This document shows, piece after piece, positions 17,293-26,423 of a DNA stretch of 64,000 bases. The stretch is from Acidobacteriota bacterium (lineage in GTDB: Bacteria > Acidobacteriota > Terriglobia > UBA7540). Every line of letters starts with the position of its first letter. Positions within the stretch are counted from its first letter, which is position 1. Below the pieces are notes generated by a model. That model saw only the letters and a list, made by a program, of their open reading frames with translations. It did no database searches and was not told the origin of the DNA. Made by a program: the position numbers and the translations under genes. The stretch is taken from NCBI GenBank assembly GCA_021817045.1, contig JAKAWG010000002.1:37501-101500 (forward strand). Reading direction: 5' to 3'.

Positions 17293-18348
17293 TTATTGTC
17301 CCGAACCGGAGGATCCCTCGGGCGGCAATGTGACGGTTAGCGGATTCTGCAACGTGAAATTGATTTGAGCTTCGGACGGAACCGCCACTTGCTGTCCTTT
17401 TGTAACGCCTTGCGCGACCGTCCCACCAGCGGCTCCAATGACGGCGCCAATGCCGGCGCCCTTGCCATGGCCGATTAATCCGCCGAGCAGCGCGCCAAGG
17501 CCGGCTCCGCCGCCAATCTTCTCAGCGCTGTTCTTTCCGCGAGAGGCACCCCGCTTGACGTAATCTCCGCTCTTAACGGGATAACTTTGCCCGTTGATCG
17601 TTAGGTCTGCCAGCTCGAGCTTCAACTCGGACGCGCCGCGGTAATGCCCGGCGCTCTTTACCTCCACAACCCGCACTCGGGCATTCGCTCCCTGGTCAAC
17701 TACCACCTTGTTCCCGACCACGACCGGAGAAAAAACAGAAGCGGCGTAAAATTGGTCTGGCTGGGCAGTGGCCGAGCTGATCGAGTCGATCATTCGAACA
17801 ATCACTGGCGTCCCCGAAGGAATGGTTACCGTCACCGGCTGCGGCTCGGGAGGAGGTTCGGGAGCCGGCTGCGGCGCGGCAGCAGGCGGCGCTGAATCGG
17901 CTTCCTGGACCGGCGGAACGCTGTCCGGCGAGTCCGCCGGGCGTTGCGAGCTTCCGTTACGCGCGATGCGGCGCCGCTCGTGGCGGCGAACCGCCCGGCG
18001 AGCCGGATAAGTCTGCTCAGGAGGCAAGGCGGCGGCCTGCGGCGAGGCTGGCTGCTGAGCCGTGAGGTTGTCGATCACCTGCGTCACCCCAGGTGTGCTG
18101 CGGGCCAGATCCTCCACGGCCAGTTTTTCAACAGGAGTGTTCACAGCTCCGGACAGTGTAACCACGCCCTGATTCGAGGCAACGTTCACAGAAAGTTTCC
18201 TCAAATCGGGATTTTGATAAAGCTTGGCCTGAATCGCCGAAGTGATGGCACCATCGTTGGGGGCATTAGCGTTGTGGCCGCACGCTCCGGCAATCAAAAC
18301 CAGCGCAAGCGAGGCGACCAGCCCGTAGAGGGTAGCTTTTTGCTTCAT
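17293..18348 (-). CDS. BON-domain lipoprotein with glycine-zipper segment
   Basis: A 351-residue envelope protein. A lipoprotein-like signal (ALVLIAGAC) is followed by a BON domain (about 35-110, DLRKLSVNVASNQGVVTLSGAV), a Pro/Ala-rich linker with basic residues, then a beta-rich domain (VTIPSGTPVIVRM onward). A glycine-zipper run (GLGALLGGLIGHGKGAGIGAV) comes near the C-terminus. BON domains bind phospholipid surfaces, so an outer-membrane or periplasmic stability role is likely. The start is ATG 18348, preceded by GGAGGGAGG; an upstream in-frame extension has no such site. Confidence 0.85.
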   Translation of the reverse strand: MKQKATLYGLVASLALVLIAGACGHNANAPNDGAITSAIQAKLYQNPDLRKLSVNVASNQGVVTLSGAVNTPVEKLAVEDLARSTPGVTQVIDNLTAQQPASPQAAALPPEQTYPARRAVRRHERRRIARNGSSQRPADSPDSVPPVQEADSAPPAAAPQPAPEPPPEPQPVTVTIPSGTPVIVRMIDSISSATAQPDQFYAASVFSPVVVGNKVVVDQGANARVRVVEVKSAGHYRGASELKLELADLTINGQSYPVKSGDYVKRGASRGKNSAEKIGGGAGLGALLGGLIGHGKGAGIGAVIGAAGGTVAQGVTKGQQVAVPSEAQINFTLQNPLTVTLPPEGSSGSGQ

Positions 18349-18589
18349 GACAACCTCCCTCCTCCAGAAAAACAAGAGACTAAACCCGCCTCTTTGATTC
18401 AACGGATTCTCAATAAGTTACCCTGAGCATACTATAGTCTGTTGCGAGCCCATCTTCAATTCGCAAGCGTGCAAACTTACCTGATTTGAGCTTCGCCCTT
18501 CAGCGAACATCGCCTCGCGTGGCTTCGCTCTTTCCGGCGTGCGGGCTCCTCAAGGAAAATCCACAGGATCACCCTGCCAGGCAACCTTG

Positions 18590-19510
18590 TCAGCGTGATG
18601 CACCTGCTAAAGCTCGTTCCAGACGGAATTCCAGAACCATGTCGTCGCTGAAATTCCGAATCAGCAACCTTTTCGGCGAGATTGCGTTGAGCGCACCAGC
18701 AGGGATCAGACCCACAATTTCGCTTTCAGCTACGGCGGCTCCTCGCGACTTCGCCTGTTTCGAGACTTCTTCAAAAACGAGGTCAAGAGGGGTGACAGTG
18801 TAGTCGGTGAGGTTCATGGAAACTTGCGCCCGCGCCCTGCTCGCTAAAAACAAACCGATCGCCTTGACGCAGGCAAGGCCTCCGTTGGACGCGCGGATGG
18901 CGCGAGCAACATCGCGTGCGATTTCCACGTCCTCCGTGTCAAGGTTCACGTTGAAGGCGATCAGCACCTTGCGCGCACCCACCGCTGTCGCTCCAGCAGT
19001 TGGATTGAGCCGCGCCTCGCCGAAGTCTGGGCGCCGATTTTGATCCTCCTGGACCTCTCTGCGCAGGCCCTCAAACTGCCCGCGGCGGATCGCAGCCAGG
19101 TTGCGGCGTTCCGCGCTCAGTGCCGCTTCTTCGTAAAGATACGTCGGGATGCGAAAGCGCCGCCAGATTTCCTCGGCTGTCCAGCGGGCGATGCGGGCGC
19201 AATCCGCCAGGCCTGAACCTTCGAGCGGCACGAACGGAACCACATCCGTGGCCCCGATGCGGGGGTGGACGCCATGATGAAGGTTCATGTCGATGAGTTC
19301 CGCCGCGCGCTTCACGCCACGAAGCGCCGCCTCCCCAACGCTGGCCGGGCTGGCAGCAAACGTGATGACAGACCGGTTATGGTCCGCGTCCATCGTCACA
19401 CCGAGTTCATAAACGTCGGAGCCTGAGCGGATTGCCGCCGCAATCTCACGGACCTTGCCGACATCACGCCCTTCGCTGAAATTGGGAACGCACTCGATGA
19501 GGCGGCGCAT
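18590..19510 (-). CDS. ftcD: Glutamate formimidoyltransferase
   Basis: Transfers the formimino group from N-formimino-L-glutamate to tetrahydrofolate, the last step of one branch of histidine breakdown. The start MRRLIECVPNFSEGRD is diagnostic, with DADHNRSVITF, GVHPRIGATDVVPFVP and the ADFGEARLNPTAG-like region further on. It is about 306 residues, so only the transferase part is present and not the fused cyclodeaminase of animal FTCD. No other hut gene is in the window. The frame is open upstream to 19672, but that part overlaps the YHS gene and is not conserved-looking. Confidence 0.9.
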   Translation of the reverse strand: MRRLIECVPNFSEGRDVGKVREIAAAIRSGSDVYELGVTMDADHNRSVITFAASPASVGEAALRGVKRAAELIDMNLHHGVHPRIGATDVVPFVPLEGSGLADCARIARWTAEEIWRRFRIPTYLYEEAALSAERRNLAAIRRGQFEGLRREVQEDQNRRPDFGEARLNPTAGATAVGARKVLIAFNVNLDTEDVEIARDVARAIRASNGGLACVKAIGLFLASRARAQVSMNLTDYTVTPLDLVFEEVSKQAKSRGAAVAESEIVGLIPAGALNAISPKRLLIRNFSDDMVLEFRLERALAGASR

Positions 19511-19547
19511 CGCCTTGCCAAGGGCCGATTTCGCCGGAGGGCGGCTT

Positions 19548-19850
19548 CTACGCCGAGTTTTTTGCCGCGCCGCTCTTGCGAAACTTTTGCCGGCATTCCT
19601 CCGAGCAGAAGTAAAACGTCTTTCCGTGCCATTCAAGCCGGTGCGCAAGTTCGGTCGAGACGAAGATGCCACATACCGGGTCGCGCACCGTTTCTCCCTC
19701 CACAGTTTTGTGATTTGCTTCTTGGCGCGGTGAAGCAGCCGTGTGGGGAGAGTGGACGCCCCTGAAAAAACGCTGAAAGGCTATAGCCAGCGTCCGTGCC
19801 ACCACGGCCACCATGACCAGGTCGAGAATGATATCCAAGAGGCGTGCCAT
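19548..19850 (-). CDS. Membrane-anchored YHS-domain protein
   Basis: A 100-residue protein with an N-terminal membrane segment (about 3-25) and a C-terminal YHS domain: RDPVCGIFVS, then HGKTFYFCSEECRQKF. The three cysteines of the YHS motif suggest metal binding. Such proteins often accompany metal transport or folate/one-carbon genes, but the partner is unknown. The ATG at 19850 is preceded by a TTG in frame. It sits between a TPR protein and ftcD on the same strand. Confidence 0.8.
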   Translation of the reverse strand: MARLLDIILDLVMVAVVARTLAIAFQRFFRGVHSPHTAASPRQEANHKTVEGETVRDPVCGIFVSTELAHRLEWHGKTFYFCSEECRQKFRKSGAAKNSA

Positions 19851-19893
19851 CAATCGAGTGCGCCTGCTCCCGTTCCGGCCAAAAAGCAGCTTC

Positions 19894-20520
19894 CTAACGG
19901 GCAGTCGGCTGCTCGGAGGCGGCCCCGGCCTGGTTCAGCAGCGTCTTGAGGCGCTCAAGTTCAGGATAACCCGGATTAATGGCGTAGAGGCTCTTCCATG
20001 CTTTCCAAGCGGCCTGCAGGTTGTGGGTTCCTTCAAGATTCACGACGGTCAGGTTAAACAGCGTGGCTTCGTGGTGCGGATCGATACGCAACGCCTCGTG
20101 CAGCTCTGCCAGAGCCTGGTTCGTCTGTCCGACGTTGAAGTAGCAGGTTGCCAAATCCGTTCGCGCATCCACATTGTTCGAGTCCCGGGCGAGAGCCTGT
20201 TCGTACCACGGAATGGCCTCGGCATAGCGGTGCCGGTCGTAAAAGAAATTGGCCAGCTTGACTCGCGGCCCGGCATCGGCCGGATTCCGCGCCGCCGCAT
20301 CTTTGAAGAACCGGATCACCTCGGCGCTGTTGAGCGGAGGGTGGCCCTTGGGGAGTTCGGACGCGAGATCCCCGGGCGCGTTTGTCTCGGCCTGCGCGCT
20401 TGCGGCGGGTACACGCGGAGCCGGCTTTGAGGATGGAACTCTGCGGGCGCTATAGACGTAACCGGCCAGGAAGCCCACACCCAAAAAAACGACGGCCGTG
20501 AGCAGTGTCTCTCTCTTCAT
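19894..20520 (-). CDS. Membrane-anchored TPR protein
   Basis: A 208-residue protein with one N-terminal membrane helix (TLLTAVVFLGVGFLAGYVY), a linker and three or so tetratricopeptide repeats (about 85-195: AAARNPADAGPRVKLANFFY, YEQALARDSNNVDARTDLAT, LHEALRIDPHHEATLFNL). TPRs mediate protein contacts. An alternative GTG start at 20559 overlaps the stop of the M13 peptidase gene as GTGA, which would add 13 residues and imply translational coupling. The gene follows the peptidase closely, so they are likely an operon. Confidence 0.8.
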   Translation of the reverse strand: MKRETLLTAVVFLGVGFLAGYVYSARRVPSSKPAPRVPAASAQAETNAPGDLASELPKGHPPLNSAEVIRFFKDAAARNPADAGPRVKLANFFYDRHRYAEAIPWYEQALARDSNNVDARTDLATCYFNVGQTNQALAELHEALRIDPHHEATLFNLTVVNLEGTHNLQAAWKAWKSLYAINPGYPELERLKTLLNQAGAASEQPTAR

Positions 20521-20555
20521 GCCCTCAGAGCCCCCCGCTTTCGGTTCCTTCTCGC

Positions 20556-22673
20556 TCACCAAATCTTGCACTGCTTGACGGGCGGACGCACCATCGGTTC
20601 GCCGGGTTTGCAGCCGAAGGCGCGCGCGAAGGCGGGCGTGTTTGAAAGCGGCCCCACCACCCGAAAGTGCGGGATGGGGTGTGGATCGGTTGAAACGAGC
20701 AGCCGGGCGAACTGCGGACGCACGTTTGTCGCCCACATTTGCGCGTAACTCAAAAAGAAGCGCTGATCAGGGGTGTATCCGCCGATTTTCACCGTCGATT
20801 TCGCCTCCGCCGTTCGCTGAAACGCCGCGTAGGCGATGGTAAGGCCGCCCAGGTCCGCAATACTCTCGCCCTCGACCAGCTTTCCGTTCTCGTGGAGGTT
20901 GTCTTCGACCAGGTAGCCGTCAAACTGGTTCACAATGCACCCGGCGCGCTGGTTAAAGCGCTTCAGATCTCCGGGTGTCCACCAGTTGCGTAAATTCCCA
21001 TGAGCGTCGAATTGGCGGCCTTCGTCATCATAACCGTGCGTCATCTCGTGACCGATCACCACTCCCATGGCACCGTAATTGGAAGCGTCGTCCGCCTTCG
21101 GATTGAAGAACGGTGGCTGCAAGATGCCCGCGGGAAAAACAATCTCGTTCTTTGTGGGATCATAATACGCGTTCACGGTGGGCGGCGTCATTTCCCATTC
21201 TTTGCGGTTCACCGGCTTGCCGATCTTGCTCACCTCGCGATGGTATTCAAACTCGTTCGCCCGGAAGACGTTTTCGACATAGGGCACAGGCCCAATGTTT
21301 AATGCGGAATAGTCTCGCCACTTCGAGGGATATCCAATCTTCTTCATCAACAGTTGTAGCTTGGCGAGGGCGTGTTGCCGCGTTGGCGGACTCATCCATG
21401 CGAGTGTCGAAATATCACTGCGCAGTGTCGCAATCAGGTCGTTCACCATCGTCATCGCCCGCGCCTTCGCCTCGGGCGGAAATTCCTGTTCCACATATTC
21501 CTTGCCAAGTGCAAAGCCCATGCCGTTGTCGACTTCCGCGACACATCGCTTCCAGCGCGGCAGAATCTGCTGAGTGCCCTCAAGCACTCGTCCGTAAAAG
21601 TTGAAGCTCGCCTCCACAAAGGGATGGGAAAGATAAGGCGCCGCCTCGTTGATAAGCTGCCAGCGCAGGTACGTCTTCCAGTCGGCGAGCGGCAGGCTGG
21701 TGAGTTCCTTGTTCATTTCCTTAAAGAACTCCGGTTCGCCCACGTTGATCGCGTCGATTTCCGGCCGCCCTGCTTCGCGCAAGTAGTTTTGCCAGGAGAA
21801 TGCTGGCGTCAGCAACTGAAGCTGGGTGAGATTCATTTTGTGGTAAACAGCATTCGGATTGCGCAGCGCGACCGGGGTAAGCGAAGCCTCCGCCAGGCTC
21901 GTCTCGATGGACATCACCGTCTTTGCGTCCTTTGCGGCTGCGGCCGGCCTGTCGCCCAACAGCTCGAACATCTTGGCAATGTGCTGCACGTACTTGACGC
22001 GGATCTGCTTGGATTTCGCGTCTTGCTTCGTGTAATAGTTTCGGTTGGGCAGTCCGAGCCCTCCCTGCTCCGCGTCGCCAATTTCCATCTTGCTGTCCTT
22101 GAAGTCCGGCTCGTCACCGAAGCCGAACAGCGCGTTGGCTCCCAGCTTCTGCAGGCGCACAATTTCCGCCTCGAGACCGGTTGAGTCGTGAATCTCATCA
22201 ATGCGCCGGAGCTCCGGCTCAATCGGCTTTTCTCCCTCGGCTTGGACTACCTTGGTATTCATGCAACTGGCATATAACTCACCCAGCTTCCCCTTGTTCG
22301 AGCCGGGCGGCGCGCTTCGGTCCGCAGCATCCCTTTCCAGGATCTCTCGCAGAATCGACCGGTTCCGTTCTGCAAGTTCGCTGAACTGGCTCCATTCGGG
22401 ATACGCCGCGGGAATCGGGTTGTTCGCGAGCCAGTTGCCGTCCGCGTACTGGTAGAAGTTCGTACACGGCTTGGCCTTCAGGTCGATGTTTTTTAAGTTG
22501 ATGCCTCCTGTCGCTGTGCCCTCCGCCTGGCCAGCGGAGCCCGACCCATGTAGAAAGAGCTGTCGCACGGCTGGCACTGCCAGCCCATGCCACCGCGACG
22601 CGCCAACGAAGGCCACAACCCCCAGCGCGAGCGCACCACTCCCGGCGCCCACCCATCGCCTCATGCCCCGCAT
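20556..22673 (-). CDS. M13-family zinc metallopeptidase (neprilysin/PepO type)
   Basis: A 705-residue peptidase with an N-terminal signal or anchor (ALALGVVAFVGASRW). The zinc site is VIGHEMTHGYDDEG (HExxH) and the third ligand lies in EGESIADLGG. VNAYYDPTKNEIVFPAG is the M13 substrate-pocket block, and the ending CKIW matches the family's CxxW-type C-terminus. It probably degrades peptides in the periplasm. The ATG at 22673 has GGAGGG about ten bases upstream. Confidence 0.93.
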   Translation of the reverse strand: MRGMRRWVGAGSGALALGVVAFVGASRWHGLAVPAVRQLFLHGSGSAGQAEGTATGGINLKNIDLKAKPCTNFYQYADGNWLANNPIPAAYPEWSQFSELAERNRSILREILERDAADRSAPPGSNKGKLGELYASCMNTKVVQAEGEKPIEPELRRIDEIHDSTGLEAEIVRLQKLGANALFGFGDEPDFKDSKMEIGDAEQGGLGLPNRNYYTKQDAKSKQIRVKYVQHIAKMFELLGDRPAAAAKDAKTVMSIETSLAEASLTPVALRNPNAVYHKMNLTQLQLLTPAFSWQNYLREAGRPEIDAINVGEPEFFKEMNKELTSLPLADWKTYLRWQLINEAAPYLSHPFVEASFNFYGRVLEGTQQILPRWKRCVAEVDNGMGFALGKEYVEQEFPPEAKARAMTMVNDLIATLRSDISTLAWMSPPTRQHALAKLQLLMKKIGYPSKWRDYSALNIGPVPYVENVFRANEFEYHREVSKIGKPVNRKEWEMTPPTVNAYYDPTKNEIVFPAGILQPPFFNPKADDASNYGAMGVVIGHEMTHGYDDEGRQFDAHGNLRNWWTPGDLKRFNQRAGCIVNQFDGYLVEDNLHENGKLVEGESIADLGGLTIAYAAFQRTAEAKSTVKIGGYTPDQRFFLSYAQMWATNVRPQFARLLVSTDPHPIPHFRVVGPLSNTPAFARAFGCKPGEPMVRPPVKQCKIW

Positions 22674-23030
22674 AATCTAATTACCCTCCAAGACAGGAAT
22701 CGAGCCGCCAAGCCGGTCGAGGCGGCAACAGATAGGCTACCACAATTAGGGCCTTGCGCGGCAGCTACACCGCTGCCGTCTAACTGACACGCCCCAGTGC
22801 CTCGCTGTTGTTCTGCGCCCGTTCTCCCATTTCGCGGGATCGGAAGGGCCATCCTCCCCCGCGCGCCACGTATGCAACCTGCTTCTGAGGTACAACGCAA
22901 GTGCTCACGCTCAAATCTCCTACATTTTTTGGACAAACAATTTCGGCCTTCTAGCCCGATTCTCCTTCTAGGCTTCTTGTTTTCTATGACTTCCAGTTTT
23001 ACCAACAATTTGCTCAAGTCGGTCCTTTAG
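22674..23030. other. Non-coding DNA upstream of the M13 peptidase gene
   Basis: A minus-strand frame through this stretch has no family-like features and no ribosome binding site, so I do not call a gene. The right part is richer in A+T than the flanks. It runs into the hairpin-rich region described next. Confidence 0.4.
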
Positions 23031-23330
23031 AATCAGCGGGATACGCTGCCTCCGGGAGTTTGTTGGTAATTAGCCGTTCTAATTATCATTTGCTTTCAAT
23101 GGGTTAGATGATGTTTGTTCGTCAAAGAACAATCTTTTACGCCTATTACTAAGCTCCGAAGCGACCAGAAGCCGAGCTTTACTCGCCCTAAGTCCGCCGG
23201 ACTCTTAGGGTTGAAGACCCTATTCGTGGGTAAAAACCTTCTTCCAGGGGAAGTTCAAGCAACCGCGCCTGGTGAGGGCAAGCAGCTAAGTTTAGCCTAG
23301 TATAGTAGGTTTAGCCACCAAGGTCAAGGG
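23031..23330. other. Hairpin-rich non-coding region, possible structured RNA
   Basis: In under 300 bases there are at least six perfect or near-perfect inverted repeats. They are CAGCG/CGCTG near 23035, TAATTAG/CTAATTA near 23065, TTGTTC/GAACAA near 23112 (followed by TCTTTT), AGCTC/GAGCT near 23152, a long CCCTAAGTCCG / CGGACT(C)TTAGGG stem near 23188-23212, and CTTCC/GGAAG near 23243. A direct repeat GTTTAGCC flanks TAGTATAGTAG near 23290-23317. No known RNA family (tmRNA, RNase P, SRP, 6S) is recognised. Confidence 0.4.
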
Positions 23331-23361
23331 GACGCCCACTGCCACGTCAAATCCCGGGATA

Positions 23362-23505
23362 TGGAGTGCGGCGGCTTGCCTCTGCTTTGGGCGCCGCAAA
23401 CTCGCTCGCAGCGTCACAGAATATTCGGCGGCCTGCGTGCTGGCACGCGATGGGCCGGAGGCAAGCCTCCGGCGCAATAAAGCGGGAGCGAGCTCCCGCA
23501 CTCCA
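23362..23505. repeat. REP-like palindromic element with terminal inverted repeats
   Basis: The element starts with TGGAGTGCGG and ends with CCGCACTCCA, a perfect ten-base terminal inverted repeat. Inside are two perfect hairpins: GCCGGAGGC-AA-GCCTCCGGC (23454-23473) and GCGGGAGC-GA-GCTCCCGC (23482-23499). The end sequence TGGAGTGCGGCGGC occurs again at 44635. This is the look of REP/BIME or small MITE-type elements common in acidobacterial intergenic DNA. Confidence 0.65.
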
Positions 23506-23584
23506 AAACCGGCCCCGCAAATACGTAAAAGAATTTATGACGCACTACAACGGAGGAGGGCGGCGTACGGGAGGTGAGCTAAGA

Positions 23585-24097
23585 TCAGGCGGAGACTTCG
23601 GCCGGCTCAGCCTGCGTTTTGGCCAGACTGGCGGGACGAGGCAAATTCAGGTAAACGGTCTTTTCGTGGCAGTGAAAGTAGCGCTCACAGCGAAGGCAGT
23701 CTCGCCATACCTTCATTGGGAAACGCTCGCGGGCAGTCTCCCGGAAACCGCATTTGAAGAAAAAATCGGGCGCCAGCGTGAGCGCAAAAACCGTCTTCAG
23801 GCCGTAACGCTCGGCTTCGGCCAGCAGCGTTTCGGCGAGCGCCCGGCCGCAGCCGTGGTTCTGGCTTCCGGGTGCGACGCACAACGAGCGAATCTCCGCC
23901 AGTTCGACGTTGTAAAACTTCAGCGCTCCGCAACCTGTCACTTGTCCTTCCTCATCCTCGGCAACCAGAAATTCGCGGACGCACTCATATAGATCTGTCA
24001 ACGGACGCGGCAGCATCACCCGCTCGGCGGCGTAATGATTGATCATTTCGAATATCGCCGGAACGTCACGTAATTCGGCTTTACGGATCTTTGCCAC
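23585..24097 (-). CDS. argA: Short GNAT-type N-acetylglutamate synthase
   Basis: A 170-residue GNAT acetyltransferase. LAEIRSLCVAPGSQNHGCGR holds the acetyl-CoA loop, and the KTVFALTLAPDFFFKCGF block is typical of the acetyltransferase part of N-acetylglutamate synthases. It lacks the amino-acid-kinase domain of classical ArgA, like the short NAGS of mycobacteria. It would make N-acetylglutamate from acetyl-CoA and glutamate, the first step of arginine synthesis. Its place 134 bases behind argF at the end of argCBDF supports this role. The last 20 residues are an unconserved tail. Confidence 0.8.
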   Translation of the reverse strand: MAKIRKAELRDVPAIFEMINHYAAERVMLPRPLTDLYECVREFLVAEDEEGQVTGCGALKFYNVELAEIRSLCVAPGSQNHGCGRALAETLLAEAERYGLKTVFALTLAPDFFFKCGFRETARERFPMKVWRDCLRCERYFHCHEKTVYLNLPRPASLAKTQAEPAEVSA

Positions 24098-24230
24098 GAA
24101 CTATTCCCCAACTACTGCCATCGTATCAGATTAGCGGCAAACCGGCCCACTTACAGGGACGGGACCGTCTTGCGGCCTTCGCGAGAGCAGACTTCGCTCC
24201 CGGAGTAAATCGCCAATTCGGCTGCGGAAG

Positions 24231-25190
24231 TCAATTTTGGAGGAGTAGCATCAGAAGAGCCTTCTGCACGTGCAGCCGGTTTTCAGCTTGGTCGTAAACG
24301 ATGGACCTCGGCGAGTCAATGACCGCGTCCGTCACTTCCTGGCCGCGGTGGGCCGGAAGGCAGTGCATGAAGACGGCGTCCGGAGCGGCATCCGACATAA
24401 GTTCTTCCGTCACGCGATAAGGAGCGAACACCTGGGCGCGCAGATGCGCGGCGTATTCCTGGCCCATGCTCGCCCAAACATCCGTATACACCGCATGGGC
24501 GCCGGCAACGGCCTCTGCCGGATCACGGAAAAATTGCAGCCGGGCACCGGTGTCTCTCGCGCATGCTTCCGCCTCCGCCACAATCTCCGGCTTGGGATCG
24601 AAGCCTGCCGGGGTAGCCACGCGCATCGAGACGCCGAGCTTGGCTGCGACGACCGTCAGTGAATGGCAGACGTTGTTGCCGTCGCCCACAAAGGCCACCT
24701 CAAGGCCGCGCAAACGTCCGAACTTCTCTTCCAGCGTGAAAAAATCGGCAAGCGCCTGGCACGGATGTAGCAGATCCGTGAGGGCGTTGATCACCGGGAT
24801 CGAGGCATACTCCGCCAACTCAATCACGGAGGAGTGAGAAAAGGTACGCGCGACGATGCCGTGTACCCAGCGATCCAGATTCTTCGCCACATCCTTGATG
24901 CTTTCCCGTTCGCCGAGACGCGGCTTGGTGTGGTCCAGGTAAACGGCGTGCCCTCCCAGGCTCGTCATGCCCACTTCGAAGGCAACGCGCGTGCGCAAGG
25001 AAGGCTTTTCGAAAATCATCGCCAGTTGTTTGCCGGCCAGGGCTCGCGCGAATGATCCGGGCGAGCTTTTCATCCGCTCCGCCAGACGGAAGATGAGCTC
25101 GATGTCGCCGCGCGTCAGGTCACGCTCGGCGACAAGGTCTTGCACACTCAACCTTTCCTGCGTTTCAATCACCGTCAATACGGGTGTCAT
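24231..25190 (-). CDS. argF: Ornithine carbamoyltransferase
   Basis: Makes citrulline from ornithine and carbamoyl phosphate. The phosphate loop reads EKPSLRTR (the more common form has STRTR). HPCQALAD binds carbamoyl phosphate. DVWASMGQE is the ornithine SMG loop, and HCLPAHRGQEV carries the catalytic cysteine. The SMG loop argues for ornithine rather than acetylornithine as substrate. The 319-residue length is normal. Its ATG overlaps the argD stop as ATGA, so translation is coupled. Confidence 0.93.
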   Translation of the reverse strand: MTPVLTVIETQERLSVQDLVAERDLTRGDIELIFRLAERMKSSPGSFARALAGKQLAMIFEKPSLRTRVAFEVGMTSLGGHAVYLDHTKPRLGERESIKDVAKNLDRWVHGIVARTFSHSSVIELAEYASIPVINALTDLLHPCQALADFFTLEEKFGRLRGLEVAFVGDGNNVCHSLTVVAAKLGVSMRVATPAGFDPKPEIVAEAEACARDTGARLQFFRDPAEAVAGAHAVYTDVWASMGQEYAAHLRAQVFAPYRVTEELMSDAAPDAVFMHCLPAHRGQEVTDAVIDSPRSIVYDQAENRLHVQKALLMLLLQN

Positions 25191-26416
25191 GCATTGACCT
25201 CCTGATGGGACTCAACGGCCAAACCCGCCAACATCGGGCGCAAAGCGGCGATCAACTCATCGACGTGCCGCCGCTCGATGATGTAGGGAGGCAAGAAGCG
25301 GAGAACCTTTTCCTGGGTGCAGTTGATTAAGAATCCGGCTTCGAGCGCCTGCTGCACCACGCCTTTACCGGGCACGGTTAGCTCCGCCGCGAGCATCAAT
25401 CCTTCGCCGCGGACCTCGCGGATGACGGGAAATTCGAGCTGCAGTTCCCGCAGCCGGCCTTTGAAGTACCTGCCGACCTCGCGCACATGATCGAGGAATC
25501 CTGGCCGGTCAAGGATTTCAAGCACCTTCATCGCCAGCCGGCATTGCAGCGGGCCACCGCCGAAGGTTGTGCCGTGAAAGCCGGGAGAAAACGCCTGTGC
25601 CGCGCGCTCGCTGGCAATGAGCGCCGCAAGCGGCAAACCCGCGGCAAGCGGCTTGGCTACGAGGACAACGTCCGGATGCAGTCCGTAATGCTCAAAGGCA
25701 AATCGCCGTCCCGTCCGGCCCAGGCCGCATTGGATCTCGTCACAGATGAAGAGCGCGTCGTGGCGATGGCAAAGTTCCTGCGCCGTCCGTAGAAATTCTT
25801 CACGGATCTCCACCACGCCGCCTTCGCCTTGAATTACTTCCACCATAAAGGCCGAGACGCGCCGCGTCAGACAGTCGCGCAGGTGACCCACATCGTTGAG
25901 CCGGACAAAGCGGAACCCGGGCACGAGCGGCTCGAAGGGTTCGCGATAGTGTTCCGGCCATGTGGCCGAAAGCGCGCCGAGCGTGCGTCCGTGAAACGAG
26001 TTCTCAACCGCAAGCACCTCATATTTCTCAAACGGCTGGGCGGGGTGAAACTTCCGGGCATAGGCGCGCGCCAGCTTCATTGCCGCCTCGTTCACTTCCG
26101 TCCCGGAATTGGCAAAAAAGACGCGGTCAAGCCCGGCCCAGCGCGCGAGCGTCTGTGCCAGGGGCGCCTGGTAAGGGTGATAGATCAGGTTCGAGACGTG
26201 CAGCAGCGTTTCGGACTCATCCCGCAGCACTGCCAGGATCTCGGGGTGGGCATAACCAAGCGCGTTCACGGCAAGGCCGCCGAGAAAGTCCACGTAGCGC
26301 CGGCCGCGATCGTCGTAGATCTCGCAGCCCTCGCCGCGCACCGCCAGCAGCGGCAGCCGCTGGTAAGTCGGCACCAGGACCTCGCTTTCCTCTTTGCGGA
26401 CTTGTTCGTAGTTCAT
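25187..26416 (-). CDS. argD: Acetylornithine aminotransferase
   Basis: A PLP-dependent class III aminotransferase of 409 residues that converts N-acetylglutamate semialdehyde to N-acetylornithine. FANSGTEVNEAAMKLARAY is the cofactor phosphate block, FICDEIQCGLGRTG the Asp that holds the pyridine, and VLVAKPLAAGLP has the Schiff-base lysine. ArgD enzymes also often serve lysine synthesis (succinyl-DAP). It starts 7 bases after the argB stop and overlaps argF by 4. Confidence 0.93.
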   Translation of the reverse strand: MNYEQVRKEESEVLVPTYQRLPLLAVRGEGCEIYDDRGRRYVDFLGGLAVNALGYAHPEILAVLRDESETLLHVSNLIYHPYQAPLAQTLARWAGLDRVFFANSGTEVNEAAMKLARAYARKFHPAQPFEKYEVLAVENSFHGRTLGALSATWPEHYREPFEPLVPGFRFVRLNDVGHLRDCLTRRVSAFMVEVIQGEGGVVEIREEFLRTAQELCHRHDALFICDEIQCGLGRTGRRFAFEHYGLHPDVVLVAKPLAAGLPLAALIASERAAQAFSPGFHGTTFGGGPLQCRLAMKVLEILDRPGFLDHVREVGRYFKGRLRELQLEFPVIREVRGEGLMLAAELTVPGKGVVQQALEAGFLINCTQEKVLRFLPPYIIERRHVDELIAALRPMLAGLAVESHQEVNA

Positions 26417-26423
26417 CGTCCCG

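Noticed and set aside
16288-17340. 350-codon plus-strand frame antisense to the LarA-like gene
   Set aside because: Long antisense frames are common in GC-rich DNA; the minus-strand protein shows clear family motifs.
22661-23017. 118-codon minus-strand frame upstream of the M13 gene
   Set aside because: No ribosome binding site or domain-like sequence, overlaps the M13 start, and covers the AT-rich region.
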